Part shown: piece by piece, positions 18,782-31,070 of the stretch
How the letters are laid out: the number at the start of each line of letters is the position of its first letter
How positions within the stretch are numbered: position 1 is the first letter of the stretch
Assembly: GCA_024426085.1 (NCBI GenBank)
Contig: CP087974.1
Location: forward strand, 4,196,001 to 4,260,000
Length of the DNA: 64,000 nt
Origin: Rhizobium sp. RCAM05350
GTDB taxonomy: Bacteria; Pseudomonadota; Alphaproteobacteria; Rhizobiales; Rhizobiaceae
Direction of reading: 5' to 3'
Made by a program: the position numbers and the translations under genes
The notes under the pieces: model-generated
What the model was told of the DNA's origin: nothing
Databases searched by the model: none
Seen by the model: the letters and a program-made list of their open reading frames with translations, nothing else

Positions 18782-20921
18782 ATGCTCAAGATTCTTTCCT
18801 GCATCGCAACAGACCATGACTACGGCCTGCTGGCGCTTGCAACTCTCGTCTGCATACTCGGTTCGGTCCTGACCATGCGGCTCTATGCGCGTGTCAGGCG
18901 CTCCGTTGGTGTGCAGAAGCTGAACTGGCTGTTCATGAGCGGGGTCATCGGCGGTTCCACCATCTGGACAACACATTTCATCGCCATGCTGAGCTTCAAA
19001 TCCTCACTGGAACACGCCTACGAGCCGATACTGACCATGGCGTCGCTGGGCATGGCGATCGGTGTCACGACGCTTGGCTTTTTCGTCACTGCCCTGCGCA
19101 AGACCGGTCCGACCATCGAACTTGGTGGCGCGATCGTCGGCGCGGGCATCGCAATCATGCATTACATGGGCATGATGGCCTATCAGATCGCCGGCCGCAT
19201 GGAATGGGATTTTACCTACTACGCCGCCTCCATCATTCTCGGTGTGTTCTTCGGTGCCGTTGCCACGAGCCGGATTGCCCGTCCGGTAACGCGCTTCTGC
19301 AAATATGGCGGTGTGCTTGGCCTCATTCTGGCAATCGTCAGCATGCATTTTACCGGCATGGCGGCCGTTACAATCATTCCCGACCCGATGATCGTACCGT
19401 CCGCAGCCCTTATTCCGGATAATCTGCTGATCATCATGGTTATGGCGCTGATGTGCCTGATGCTCGGCCTTGGAGCATCGACCTATGTCATCGACCTGCA
19501 TTCCAGTCATCTGGCCGCCGAACGGTTCCGGCATCTCTCGCTTCACGATCCGCTGACGGCACTGCCGAACCGGGTTGCCTTTGGCGAACACCTTGACGAG
19601 ATCATCCGCTTCCAGAAGGACGATACCGCGCGTGTTGCGGTCCTCTCCTTCGATCTGGACCGCTTCAAGGATGTCAATGATGTCCACGGACATGCGGCCG
19701 GTGACGCGGTTCTGCGTACCATCGCCGAAAGGATGGCGCAGGTTCTCGGCGAAGGCGAATATGTTGCCCGGGTGGGGGGCGATGAGTTCGTCGCGCTGAC
19801 CTCGAATTTCTTCATGAAAAGCGAAGCAAAGTCCTTTGCTGCGCGGCTGATTACGGAGATCGGCAAGCCTGTCGAGTGGCAGGGCAAGACGCTGCTGGTC
19901 GGCACCAGCGTCGGCATTTCGCTTTATCCAGTGGATGCGCGCACGCCCGAGGAGCTTTTGGCGCAGGCGGATCTGGCCATGTACCGCGCCAAGGCGGCCG
20001 GGTCGAATTCCATCCGGCTCTACGAGCCGTCGATGGACGACGCCGCCAGAAATCGCAGCGTTCTTGCCATGGATATGCGCCAGGGCCTCGAGCGCAACGA
20101 GTTCGAGCTTTACTATCAGTACCAGAACAACTCGCTGACCCGCGATGTCATCGGTTTCGAGGTTCTTTTGCGCTGGCATCATCGGCTGCGCGGCATGGTG
20201 CCGCCGACCGAGTTCATACCGATTGCCGAAAAGAACGGGTTCATTCACGAACTGGGCGATTGGGTTCTGCTCACGGCCTGCCGGCAGGCAGCAAGCTGGG
20301 AAAATCCGATCAAGATCGCGGTCAACGTCGCACCGGCCCAGCTCGCCGATACCAACTTTCCGGATCGCGTCCGTGAAATTCTCATCGAGACGGGTCTCGA
20401 TGCCGCTCGCCTCGAGCTGGAAATCACCGAGATCGGGCATCATCGCCGACCAGCAGCATGCGCTGCATATTATCCGGCAGTTGAAGAAGCTTGGCGTCAA
20501 GATCGCCATGGACGACTACGGAACGGGATATTCGTCGCTCTCGACGTTGCAGAATTTCCCTTTCGACAAGATCAAGATCGATCGCGCCTTCATCGATGGG
20601 GTGACCAGCAACCGGCAGTCGGCTGCGATCGTCCGTTCGACCATCATCCTCGCCCAGAGCCTCGATATCCCGGTGCTTGCGGAAGGGGTCGAGAACGAGG
20701 AACATATGGATTTCCTGCGTAACGAAGGCTGCCTGCAGGTGCAGGGATACCTGTTCGGAAAGCCGATGCCGCTCAGCGAGATAGAGCATGTGGTCAATGC
20801 CACGACTGGGGTGCTGACCGGTCCGGGGACGCGGTGGCGCCGGATGCCGGCGAGGACAGTGCCGTTGCCGCATGACCCTGCTGTGTTAAGCACGTATTGG
20901 TTGTGTTTTTCCCTGGTTTGA
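18782..20921 (+). CDS. MHYT-GGDEF-EAL c-di-GMP protein, copy 1, one frameshift
   Basis: The protein of about 712 residues opens MLKILSCIATDHDYGLLALA and has seven predicted membrane segments. The three MHYT signatures are HFIAMLSF, MHYMGMMAY and MHFTGMAAV, thought to bind a metal or gas ligand. GGDEF follows (RVGGDEFVALTS). EAL follows with E-V-L in place of E-A-L (FEVLLRW), then DDYGTGYSSLSTLQNFPFDK and VLAEGVENEE. The frame breaks near 20435 by one extra G; the paralogue reads E-S-G-I-I-A at this point. Both catalytic sites look complete. It makes and/or degrades c-di-GMP at the inner membrane. Confidence 0.88.
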
Positions 20922-21106
20922 CGCGCAGAGCTATGGGGCAGTTCAGCGCGCCACAGCACAGAAAACCGTATGTCTTCCGGGCATTACCTTCAAGGGTGAA
21001 CCGATTTCTCGGCGTGCTGGCCGTCATGGAAGTCGGTGAAATGTCATTTAGCGATTATTAGTGGTTGTATGAAACGATGCTTTCCGTATCAGTGCGGGTG
21101 GTGTCA

Positions 21107-23199
21107 ATGCTCAAGGTTCTTTCCTGTATCGCCACGGACCATAGCTACGGTCTTCTCGTGCTCGCAACTCTTGTTTGCGTATTGGGCTCGATCCTCACTG
21201 TCCGGCTCTACGCCTGGTCCAGCGCAGCATGGGCATGCAGAAGCTGAATTGGCTATTCACGAGCGGGGTCGTTGGCGGATCGACGGTCTGGATGACGCAT
21301 TTCATCGCTATGCTGAGTTTCAACCCGCCGCTGCCGCATGCCTATGAGCCGACGCTGACGATGGCATCGCTGGCAGTTGCGATCGGCGTCACCATTTTGG
21401 GATTTCTGGTTACCGCGACAGGCAAGCCCGGCTTTCTCATCGAACTCGGTGGCGGCATTGTCGGGGCAGGCATCGCCATCATGCATTATACGGGGATGGC
21501 CGGTTACCAGATTGCCGGCCGGCTTGAATGGGATTCCGGCTATTACGCGGCTTCCGTGTTCCTGGGTATCGGCTTCGGCGGCCTCGCCACGAGCCGGATC
21601 GCACGGCCGGTCACGCGGTTCTGCCAGTATGGTGGCATTCTCGCGCTGGTCCTGGCGATCACCACGATGCACTTTACCGGGATGAGTGCGATCACGATCG
21701 TCCCTGATCCGCTGATTGTCACTTCGGCTGACGTGATCCCCGATGGCCTGCTGACGGTCATGGTCGCCATTATCGGCGTGATGCTGGCGCTTGGCGCATC
21801 GACCTATGCCATCGATCTACACTCTACGCGGGGGCGGCGGAACGGTTCCGCCATCTGTCGCTGCACGATCCGCTGACGGGACTGCCCAACCGCGTCGCTC
21901 TCGGAGAGCACCTTCAGGCGATCATTCGCAGCCATAAGGACGGTACTGAGGGGATCGCCGTCCTGTCCTTCGATCTCGACCGGTTCAAGGACGTCAACGA
22001 TGTTCATGGCCATGCGGCGGGTGATGCTGTTTTGCGCGGCGTCGCCGAGCGTATGTCGAAAGCACTGGGCGAGGGGGAATTCATCGCTCGCATGGGTGGC
22101 GACGAATTCGTTGCCCTGACCAGTAATCTCTCCATCGACAGAGACGCTTCGGCTTTCGCATCGAGGCTGATCGCCGCGATAACCAGGCCCGTCGAATGGG
22201 AGGGGAAAAATCTGCTCGTTGGCACCAGCGTGGGCATTTCCCTGAACCCTGATCACGCGCACCCCAGAAGAGCTGCTGGCGCAAGCGGATCTCGCCATGT
22301 ATCGCGCCAAGGCCGTCGGCTCAAATGCCATCCGGCACTATGAGCCTGGGATGGATGATGCGGGCGCGCGACCGCAGTGCGCTAGCGATGGACATGCGCC
22401 AAGGCATCGAGCGCAACGAATTCTGAGCTCTACTACCAGTACCAGAACAACTCAGTGACCCGTGACATCATCGGCTTGGAGGTTCTGCTGCGCTGGCATC
22501 ACCCGACGCGGGGCATGGTGCCGCCGGCGCAGTTCATTCCGATCGCCGACAAGAATGGCTTCATTCACGAATTGGGGGATTGGGTCCTGCGCACAGCCTG
22601 TCAGCAGGCGGCGGGCTGGGAGAACCCGCTCAAGATCGTGGTCAATGTCGCGCCGGGCCAGCCTCGCCAATGTCAACCTCGCGGCACGGGTGCATGAAAT
22701 TCTTCTGGAGGCAGGCCTTGAACCGTCGCGGCTGGAACTGGAAATCACCGAATCCGGCATCATCGCCGACCAGCAGAACGCCCTGCGCGTCATCCGGCAG
22801 CTGAAGCAGCTCGGCGTCAAGATCGCCATGGACGACTATGGCACCGGTTATTCCTCTCTGACGACCCTGCAGAACTTTCCGTTCGACAAGATCAAGATCG
22901 ACCGCGCCTTCATCGACGGCGTGACGACCAACCGCCAGTCGGCGGCGATCGTCCGCTCGACCATCATCCTTGCCGACAGTCTCGGCATTCCGGTTCTGGC
23001 CGAAGGCGTGGAACGCGAAGAACATATGGAATTCCTGCTGAACGAGGGCTGCCCGCAGGTGCAGGGCTACCTGTTCGGCAAGCCGATGCCTTTGAGCGAG
23101 ATCCGCCATGTGGTGAATGCGCACGCCGGAGAACTGCCCGTCAGCCTGACTGACAAGACGGAGCTGGAAATTGTCTCCATGCGTGCTGTCGTCGCGTGA
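21107..23199 (+). pseudogene. MHYT-GGDEF-EAL c-di-GMP protein, copy 2; about six frame breaks as sequenced
   Basis: A tandem paralogue of the preceding gene, with the same order: MLKVLSCIATDHSYGLLVLA, the MHYT motifs (HFIAMLSF, MHYTGMAGY, MHFTGMSAI), GGDEF (RMGGDEFVALTS), EVL (LEVLLRWHH), DDYGTGYSSLTTLQNFPFDK and VLAEGVEREE. Breaks lie near 21214, 21830, 22259, 22363, 22424 and 22664. Two match the recurring signatures in this sequence: a lost GC at 22259 and an extra T in TTC-T-GAG at 22424. It is clearly diverged from copy 1 throughout, so this is an old duplication and not an assembly repeat. It is either mis-sequenced or decaying. Confidence 0.75.
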
Positions 23200-23208
23200 T
23201 CCGCTGCT

Positions 23209-24408
23209 TCAGCGTCCGCGCGACCGGGTGAACTGGGCAAGCGCAAGCATCAGGCCGCCGGCCATCAGTCCCCAGAAGGCGCCCGAAATCCCCGCGAAGC
23301 TGACGCCGGATGCCGTCACCAGAAACGTGACCGCGGCCGCTTCCCGGCTGTCCTGATCCTTGAACGCTGCCATGGCTGAACCGGCAAACGCGCTGATCAG
23401 GGCAAGGCCCGCAACCGCCTGGATCAGGATTGGCGGGGCGAGGCTGACGAAGGCGGTAACGGCGGCAGCCAAAAGGCCGAAGACGATGTATCCGGTGCCG
23501 GCGACGATGGCCGACCAGTAGCGCCGGGCCGGATCGCGATGCGCATCCTCGCCGGCACACATGGCCGCGGTGATCGCTGCCAGATTGACCGCATGGCCGC
23601 CAAAAGGCGCGCTCAGGATAGAGAACAAGCCGGTGGTGGCAAAGAGTGGGCCGGGCTGGGGCTCGTAGCCATTCACCTTCAGCACGGCGATGCCCGGAAT
23701 GTTCTGCGACGCCATGGTGACGATGAACAGCGGCAGCGCGATGCTGACGAGGCCGGCGACGGTGAAGGCGGGGGTGACCCATTCGACATGCGGGATAAGC
23801 GTCGCCGAAATCCGCGCCATGGCATCGGCGGGCATATCGACACCGAAGGCAAGCACCAGAATGAAGGCGAGAAGCGCTGCCGGAACGGCAAACAGCCGGT
23901 TGATGCTGCCGACCACGACCCAGGCGAGCACGATGGGCAGGCCGAACAGCGGATTGAAGGCGATCGCCTTGACCGGCGCGAAGCAAAGCCCGATCAGAAC
24001 GCCGGCGAGCATCGCATTGGCCAAGGCTGCCGGGATCGCAGCCACGGCGCGACCGAGCGGTTTCCACAGTCCGGCCACGATGATCAGCGCGCCGCAGATC
24101 AGGAACCCGCCAACCACCGTGTTGAACCCGCCGGCCACAGCACCTGAACTTGCCAGAAGTGCTGCACCCGGTGTCGACCAGGCAATGCTGACCGGCAGCC
24201 GGGTCGCGATGCTGAGCACAATCGCGCACAACCCCATCGAGACCGACAGCGCCATCACCCCTGACGCCGCCTGCGCTTCCGTGGCGCCAACACCGGTCAA
24301 CCCGTGCAGTACCACGGCAAAGGAACTGGCAAAGCCGACGAAAGCGGTAAGCAAGCCCATGAAGAGGCTCTGGAGAGAGAATTGGCGAAGCATTGTGCGG
24401 GAAACCAT
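23209..24408 (-). CDS. Benzoate/H+ symporter, BenE family
   Basis: An intact protein of about 399 residues with about twelve membrane segments. Start MVSRTMLRQFSLQSLFMGLL is preferred because the longer open frame has no hydrophobic or conserved sequence. Family features include GLTGVGATEAQAASGVMALS, LPVSIAWSTPGAALLA and APFGGHAVNLAAITAAMCAG. BenE proteins import benzoate or related acids, but the window has no benzoate catabolic genes, so the substrate here is open. It is divergent from the GAF regulator gene. Confidence 0.88.
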   Translation of the reverse strand: MVSRTMLRQFSLQSLFMGLLTAFVGFASSFAVVLHGLTGVGATEAQAASGVMALSVSMGLCAIVLSIATRLPVSIAWSTPGAALLASSGAVAGGFNTVVGGFLICGALIIVAGLWKPLGRAVAAIPAALANAMLAGVLIGLCFAPVKAIAFNPLFGLPIVLAWVVVGSINRLFAVPAALLAFILVLAFGVDMPADAMARISATLIPHVEWVTPAFTVAGLVSIALPLFIVTMASQNIPGIAVLKVNGYEPQPGPLFATTGLFSILSAPFGGHAVNLAAITAAMCAGEDAHRDPARRYWSAIVAGTGYIVFGLLAAAVTAFVSLAPPILIQAVAGLALISAFAGSAMAAFKDQDSREAAAVTFLVTASGVSFAGISGAFWGLMAGGLMLALAQFTRSRGR

Positions 24409-24593
24409 GTTGCGGGGAGGCGTCTTGAGGCAAATCTGCCCTATCACATCGTCATAATCGTGCAATACCAAGCCATCATGCTGGTAGCAAACTGGGCTTT
24501 GCCGTTTTGTCTTTGACCTTTGTCCGGCTGGACGTTTCACCGCGAATAAACCTATAGTAGCTGTCCGCGTCAACTTTCGGGGGAGAAGAACCG

Positions 24594-25540
24594 GTGAATC
24601 ACTCTGATCACGTTCACGCAGTCGCGCACCATGCATCAGCTGCCGCCAGCTCTCCCGTGGCTGCTTCCTGGCGTCGTTGCCTGACGGTGCATGGACTGTC
24701 CCCGGAGGAGGCCCGGTCGCCCCTTCGGCTCTCCGAACAGGAATTTCGTGCCGCGCGTGAAAAGTCCGGACATCTGATCGAGGAAGCGCAAGGTGAACTG
24801 GACCGGCTGTTTTCGACTGTCGGCAAGGCCGGCTGCTGCCTGCTCTTGACCGATGAAAACGGCATTGCGCTGGAGCGCCGCGGCGCTTCCGGCGACGACA
24901 AGGATTTTCGCGGGCTAGGCCTCTGGTCCGGCACGGTCTGGAGCGAGGCGAGTGTCGGCACCAATGGCATCGGCACGGCGATTGCCGATGAGCGCGCAGT
25001 CGTCATCCAGCGTGACCAGCATTTTTTGAGCTGCAACACGGGGCTTTCCTGTGCCACTGCGCCGATCCGCGATCACCTCGGACGGGTCGCGGCCGCGATC
25101 GATATCTCGACCTGCCGCGACGATGCAGGCGAAATCGCTATGCTGCTTCTATCGCAGGCGGTGCGTGATGCCGCGGCCCGGATCGAGGCCAATCTGTTCC
25201 GGCGCGCCTTCAACGGCGCACGTATCCTGCTGGTGCCGGCCGATGGCAAGAGCAGCCCGGCACTGCTTGCCATTGACCGCGACGATCTCGTGCTCGGCGC
25301 CACCTGCGCTGCTCGCCTCAAGCTCAATCTCGACGATCGGCTCATTGCAGAGCGGCGTTCCGGCTGGGGATCTGCTGAATGAAGCACCGGTCGGGCTGGG
25401 CGAAGATCTGGTGGATGCGGAACGCGCAGCCCTTCGCCGTGTCCTGTCGGGCCAATGGCAACGTGTCTCTGGCTGCCGATACTTTGGGGATCAGCAGGGC
25501 GACACTCTATCGCAAGATGAAAAAGCTCTCGGTCAATTGA
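24594..25540 (+). CDS. GAF-Fis type transcriptional regulator, two frameshifts
   Basis: A GTG start follows a GGGGGAGAAG ribosome site. The N-terminal part (SWRRCLTVHGLSPEEARSP) is the AcoR-type entry, followed by a GAF domain (GTVWSEASVGTNGIGTAIAD, SCATAPIRDHLGRVAAAIDI). A C-terminal Fis helix-turn-helix (ANGNVSLAADTLGISRATLY) appears only in another frame. Breaks are near 25355 and 25448, the latter a lost CG. The central sigma54-interacting AAA+ domain of AcoR is absent, so it probably acts on sigma70 promoters. The aldehyde dehydrogenase gene lies 180 bp downstream and is the likely target. Confidence 0.82.
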
Positions 25541-25567
25541 ACAGGCCGGTACCGCTGAATTTGTTCT

Positions 25568-25582
25568 TGCTGCGTCGCAGCA
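25568..25582. promoter_or_regulatory. 15-bp palindrome upstream of the aldehyde dehydrogenase gene
   Basis: TGCTGCGTCGCAGCA is a perfect palindrome around a central T, 139 bp before the aldehyde dehydrogenase ATG and 27 bp after the regulator stop. No T-run follows. It is a candidate operator for the GAF-Fis regulator, by position only. Confidence 0.35.
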
Positions 25583-25720
25583 CGTTTGTTGCCGTTCGCC
25601 TGTCGCACATCTGAAACACTTGGCGATCCCGGCGCGCACTGTGCCTCTAACGTCCTTGACCATTCAAGCGCACCTTCCTCCCAGCAGATTGTTGGAGTCT
25701 GTTTCAGGAGGAGAATTCAT

Positions 25721-27228
<1,508 letters not shown>

Positions 27229-27235
27229 GGCTCAA

Positions 27236-27331
27236 CCCTCCCCCTTGTGGGGAGGGGCGGAGCGAAGCGACGGGGAGGGGTTCTTTCTTTAAGGGAAATC
27301 CCCTCCCCAACCCTCTCCACAAGGGGGAGGG
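27236..27331. repeat. Mosaic palindromic intergenic repeat (RIME-like)
   Basis: A left arm at 27236-27256 (CCCTCCCCCTTGTGG then GGAGGG) is repeated inverted at 27311-27331 with one mismatch. Inside, GGGGAGGGG near 27272-27280 faces CCCCTCCCC near 27300-27308, giving a nested stem. This layout is known for rhizobial intergenic mosaic repeats. It sits between the aldehyde dehydrogenase and DUF779 genes and could form a strong mRNA hairpin that uncouples their expression. Confidence 0.75.
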
Positions 27332-27381
27332 AGTTTATCCGAGTGCGCCGCCGATCTCGTGTGGCCCGGAAGGGAATGAGA

Positions 27382-27768
27382 ATGACCGACACCATCGACG
27401 GCGAACCGCGCGTGCTGGCCACCGACGCAGCGCTCGCCTTCCTCAAGGAGATTCGGCAGGATCATCCAGACGTGCTGTTCCATCAGTCCGGCGGCTGTTG
27501 CGACGGTTCGTCGCCGATGTGTTATCCGGCTGATGATTACATCGTCGGTGATAACGATATCAAGCTGGGGGAGATTGGCGGCGTGCCTGTTTATATCAGC
27601 GCCAGCCAGTTCGAAGTCTGGAAGCATACCCAGCTGATCATCGATGTCGTGCCGGGCAGGGGTGGGATGTTCTCGCTCGACAATGGCCGCGAACGGCGGT
27701 TTCTCACCCGCTCGCGGTTGTTCGCAGGCGGCGAGGCCTGTGCAATTCCGATCGTCAAAAGAGCGTAA
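27382..27768 (+). CDS. DUF779 domain-containing protein
   Basis: An intact 128-residue protein. The cysteine-rich core is HQSGGCCDGSSPMCYPADDY, then a SQFEVWKHTQLIIDVVPGRG segment and a GEACAIPI end. GGGA lies 6 bases before the ATG at 27382; the ATG at 27376 is too close to it. DUF779 proteins are regularly encoded beside acetaldehyde dehydrogenases and may assist them, perhaps through the conserved cysteines; the mechanism is not known. Confidence 0.88.
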   Translation: MTDTIDGEPRVLATDAALAFLKEIRQDHPDVLFHQSGGCCDGSSPMCYPADDYIVGDNDIKLGEIGGVPVYISASQFEVWKHTQLIIDVVPGRGGMFSLDNGRERRFLTRSRLFAGGEACAIPIVKRA

Positions 27769-27795
27769 AGCGCGCCGCGCGGCCGATTGAACGGA

Positions 27796-28730
<935 letters not shown>

Positions 28731-28953
28731 CGATGGTCCGCCTGTGCTGGCGCGGGTTTTTTCGTCCGCGCAAATTCCGTAAGCCAGCCGGGGTCTCGAT
28801 CGTCCCAAGCTTATCGCGCTTCATAACGTCCTTGACTTTGAATGCAAGAGGATTGCCGCGTTGCAGCGTAGTTTATCCTAAAAAGATTTGCCCAAACGTG
28901 GCGAAGTGAGGACATTTCGCCTCACAGTACAGGATTTTGGCACCGTCCGGTGC

Positions 28954-29829
28954 TTAGCCGGCATTGCTGGCACGCCAGCTCAGATACTCGTTGATGGTCT
29001 TCGTGGCAATCGCCTGCATCGTCTGCGGCGGCACGACGGACCAGAGATTGGCGGCGGTCGCATTCACTGTGTCCTGCCCCTGGATGCGGTGGAGCCGGTT
29101 GCCGGTGCCATCAAGCACGTCCCAGACATAGACTACCGTCGTCTTGCCACCGTCGTTCAGCGCCGAGAAATATCCCTTGAGGATATGCTGGCTGCTGGTG
29201 TCGGATACGGCCTTGATTGTCAGGCCGTGCGAACGAGCCTCATTGCCGAGCTGTTTGGAGAGCGGCGTAATGACCTCCACTGGCGCACCAATGATCGGCA
29301 GAAAGCGGATCGTGCCGGCTGCTGCCGCAGGGGCGATGGCCGCGGCCTTCTGCGGCGGCTGGGCTTGCGGTTCCTGCTCGGCCATTTGCTGTTCGGGTTC
29401 TGTGGACTGGTCGTTCGGCGCGGCATCGTTGTTCGATGCTGTGTCGAGCGGTTCAGCAGCAACCGGCCTGCGGGTGATCTGCTGTTCCTGCGCCGGGACC
29501 TGGCCTTGCTGCAAGCGGTTGGCCTGTGCATCCAGCGATCCCGCCGGATCGGTATATTCGGAATCGCCCTGCGCTATCATCGTGCCGCTTGGACCCTCCG
29601 AAAATCCTTCTTGTTCCGGTGATGCGAGCTGTGCGCTTTGCACCGGTGTCGACGCCTGTGGTGCGACGTCAACCGTCTGCATGGAGTCGAGATCGGACTG
29701 ATTGACCGGCGGGGAGCGGAAGGTGCCAGCGCCGACATCGACCTGCGGGGTCAGGTCGTCCATGCTGTTGCAGCCCGAAAGAGCGGCAACCATTCCAAGG
29801 CTCGCAAGAAGCGTGATCAGCTTGTGCAT
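28954..29829 (-). CDS. Lipoprotein of unknown function
   Basis: An intact 291-residue protein starting MHKLITLLASLGMVAALSGC, a signal peptide with lipobox L-S-G-C, so it is probably lipid-anchored. Residues 25-165 are a glutamine/proline/alanine-rich low-complexity stretch. The C-terminal 120 residues form a compact domain (IRFLPIIGAPVEVITPLSKQ ... GYFSALNDGGKTTVVYVWDV). I do not recognise a named family. It stands alone between prs and the M24 peptidase gene. Confidence 0.8.
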   Translation of the reverse strand: MHKLITLLASLGMVAALSGCNSMDDLTPQVDVGAGTFRSPPVNQSDLDSMQTVDVAPQASTPVQSAQLASPEQEGFSEGPSGTMIAQGDSEYTDPAGSLDAQANRLQQGQVPAQEQQITRRPVAAEPLDTASNNDAAPNDQSTEPEQQMAEQEPQAQPPQKAAAIAPAAAAGTIRFLPIIGAPVEVITPLSKQLGNEARSHGLTIKAVSDTSSQHILKGYFSALNDGGKTTVVYVWDVLDGTGNRLHRIQGQDTVNATAANLWSVVPPQTMQAIATKTINEYLSWRASNAG

Positions 29830-29915
29830 CGTCCTACCGTCCGGTTCCTCGGTGACGGAATGCCTGAAGGCCCCCACCTTCTTCCGTCGTTCCTGTGGAC
29901 GATAGATCAATTTTC

Positions 29916-31069
29916 CTAAGCAGAGATGAAGTCCAGCCCATAGCGCGACAATGCCTTCGGCGCGCCATCGGTCGTCAGGTAGGTTTGGCCGAGCGTCATC
30001 GCCGTGCCGCTGTCTGAGTCCATGATGATCATGTGGACGAAGAGCGACATGTCAGGCGCGATCTCCTGCGGATTGCCCATGTGGAACATCTGATGCTCCA
30101 TCCAGGAGGGCGAGAAACGTGCGCCGAGCGAGTAGCCGCACGCGTTCAGCCGGTGCCGCGTCAGCCCGCGCTCGTCCATGATCTTGGAGTGAACGTCGAA
30201 GACCGTGCCGAACGTGTTGCCGGGGCGAAGAACCATTTCGATCGCCTGGATGGTGTCGCGGCAGGCACTGTAGAGTTCGCGGTGACGGTTGGTCGGTTCG
30301 CCGACAACGACGGTGCGCATCATGGCCGCATGATAGTGGGCGCTGACACCGGCCCATTCCAAGGTAAGCTGGTCCTGCGCGTCCAGCGTCCTGCGGCCGG
30401 CCTTGTAGCGGCAGAGCAGCGCATCGGCACCGGAGCCGATGATGAATTCGTTGGCCGGATAATCGCCACCACCGGCAAAGACTGCGCCCTGCATGGCGGC
30501 CAGAATGTCGGCTTCGCTGCCACCGGCATGGATCAGCGGAATGGTGGCGTCCAGTGCGTCGTCGGCAAGGCTTGCGGCCTTCTCGACATAGACGATTTCC
30601 GCAGCACTCTTGACCAAGCGCAGGCGGCTGACCAGCAGCGAGGCGTCGACCAGTTCGCCGAAGCTCGTTAGCTGCTGGTCGAGCAGCCGGGCACATACGG
30701 CCGGTCATGCCATGGGTGTCATATTCAATGCCGATGCGGGTGCCGAGCAGGTCGAGATCGCTCAAGAGGTTTTTCAGGTCCATCGTCGGATCGGCGTTGA
30801 CGCGGTCGACCCAGACCTCGACGCGCTCTGATATTGGATGTGTGTTTCGCCTGGCGCAGATCGGCCGAACGGGTCAAAAGCACCATCGAGCCGTCGGCCT
30901 TGACCACCAGCGTCTGGAAGAAGCAGTAGCCGAAGGTGTCGTAACCAGTCAGCCAGTACATGCTTTCCTGCGCAAACAGCAGCATGGCAGCCAGCTTTTC
31001 TTCCTTCATTTTTGCCGTCAGCCGTTCCAGCCGCGCGGAAAATTCGTCCTGCGTAAAATGCAGCGCCAT
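29916..31069 (-). CDS. M24 family metallopeptidase (Xaa-Pro peptidase-like), two frameshifts
   Basis: The reconstructed protein of about 384 residues has a creatinase-like N-terminal domain (MALHFTQDEFSARLERLTAK, SMYWLTGYDTFGYCFFQTLV). The pita-bread catalytic part follows (SEADILAAMQGAVFAGGGDY, EWAGVSAHYHAAMMRTVVVG, GNTFGTVFDVHSKIMDERGL). Breaks are at 30829, an extra T in CTC-T-GAT, and near 30690, a lost GC. The metal ligands cannot all be assigned by eye, so a non-peptidase role (creatinase/DMSP lyase-like) stays possible. pgeF ends 2 bp before its ATG, suggesting co-transcription. Confidence 0.82.
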
Positions 31070-31070
31070 G

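Noticed and set aside
19004..20509. A 501-codon open frame antisense to the first MHYT gene, and similar long antisense frames at 11035-11958, 48238-49173 and 51400-52542
   Set aside because: They mirror the codon positions of well-supported genes on the other strand, are rich in Arg/His/Asp as expected for shadows of GC-rich genes, and show no motif or ribosome site.
18782..23199. The two MHYT-GGDEF-EAL genes as an assembly duplication
   Set aside because: The copies differ throughout at nucleotide and protein level and have different flanking sequence, so both are real.
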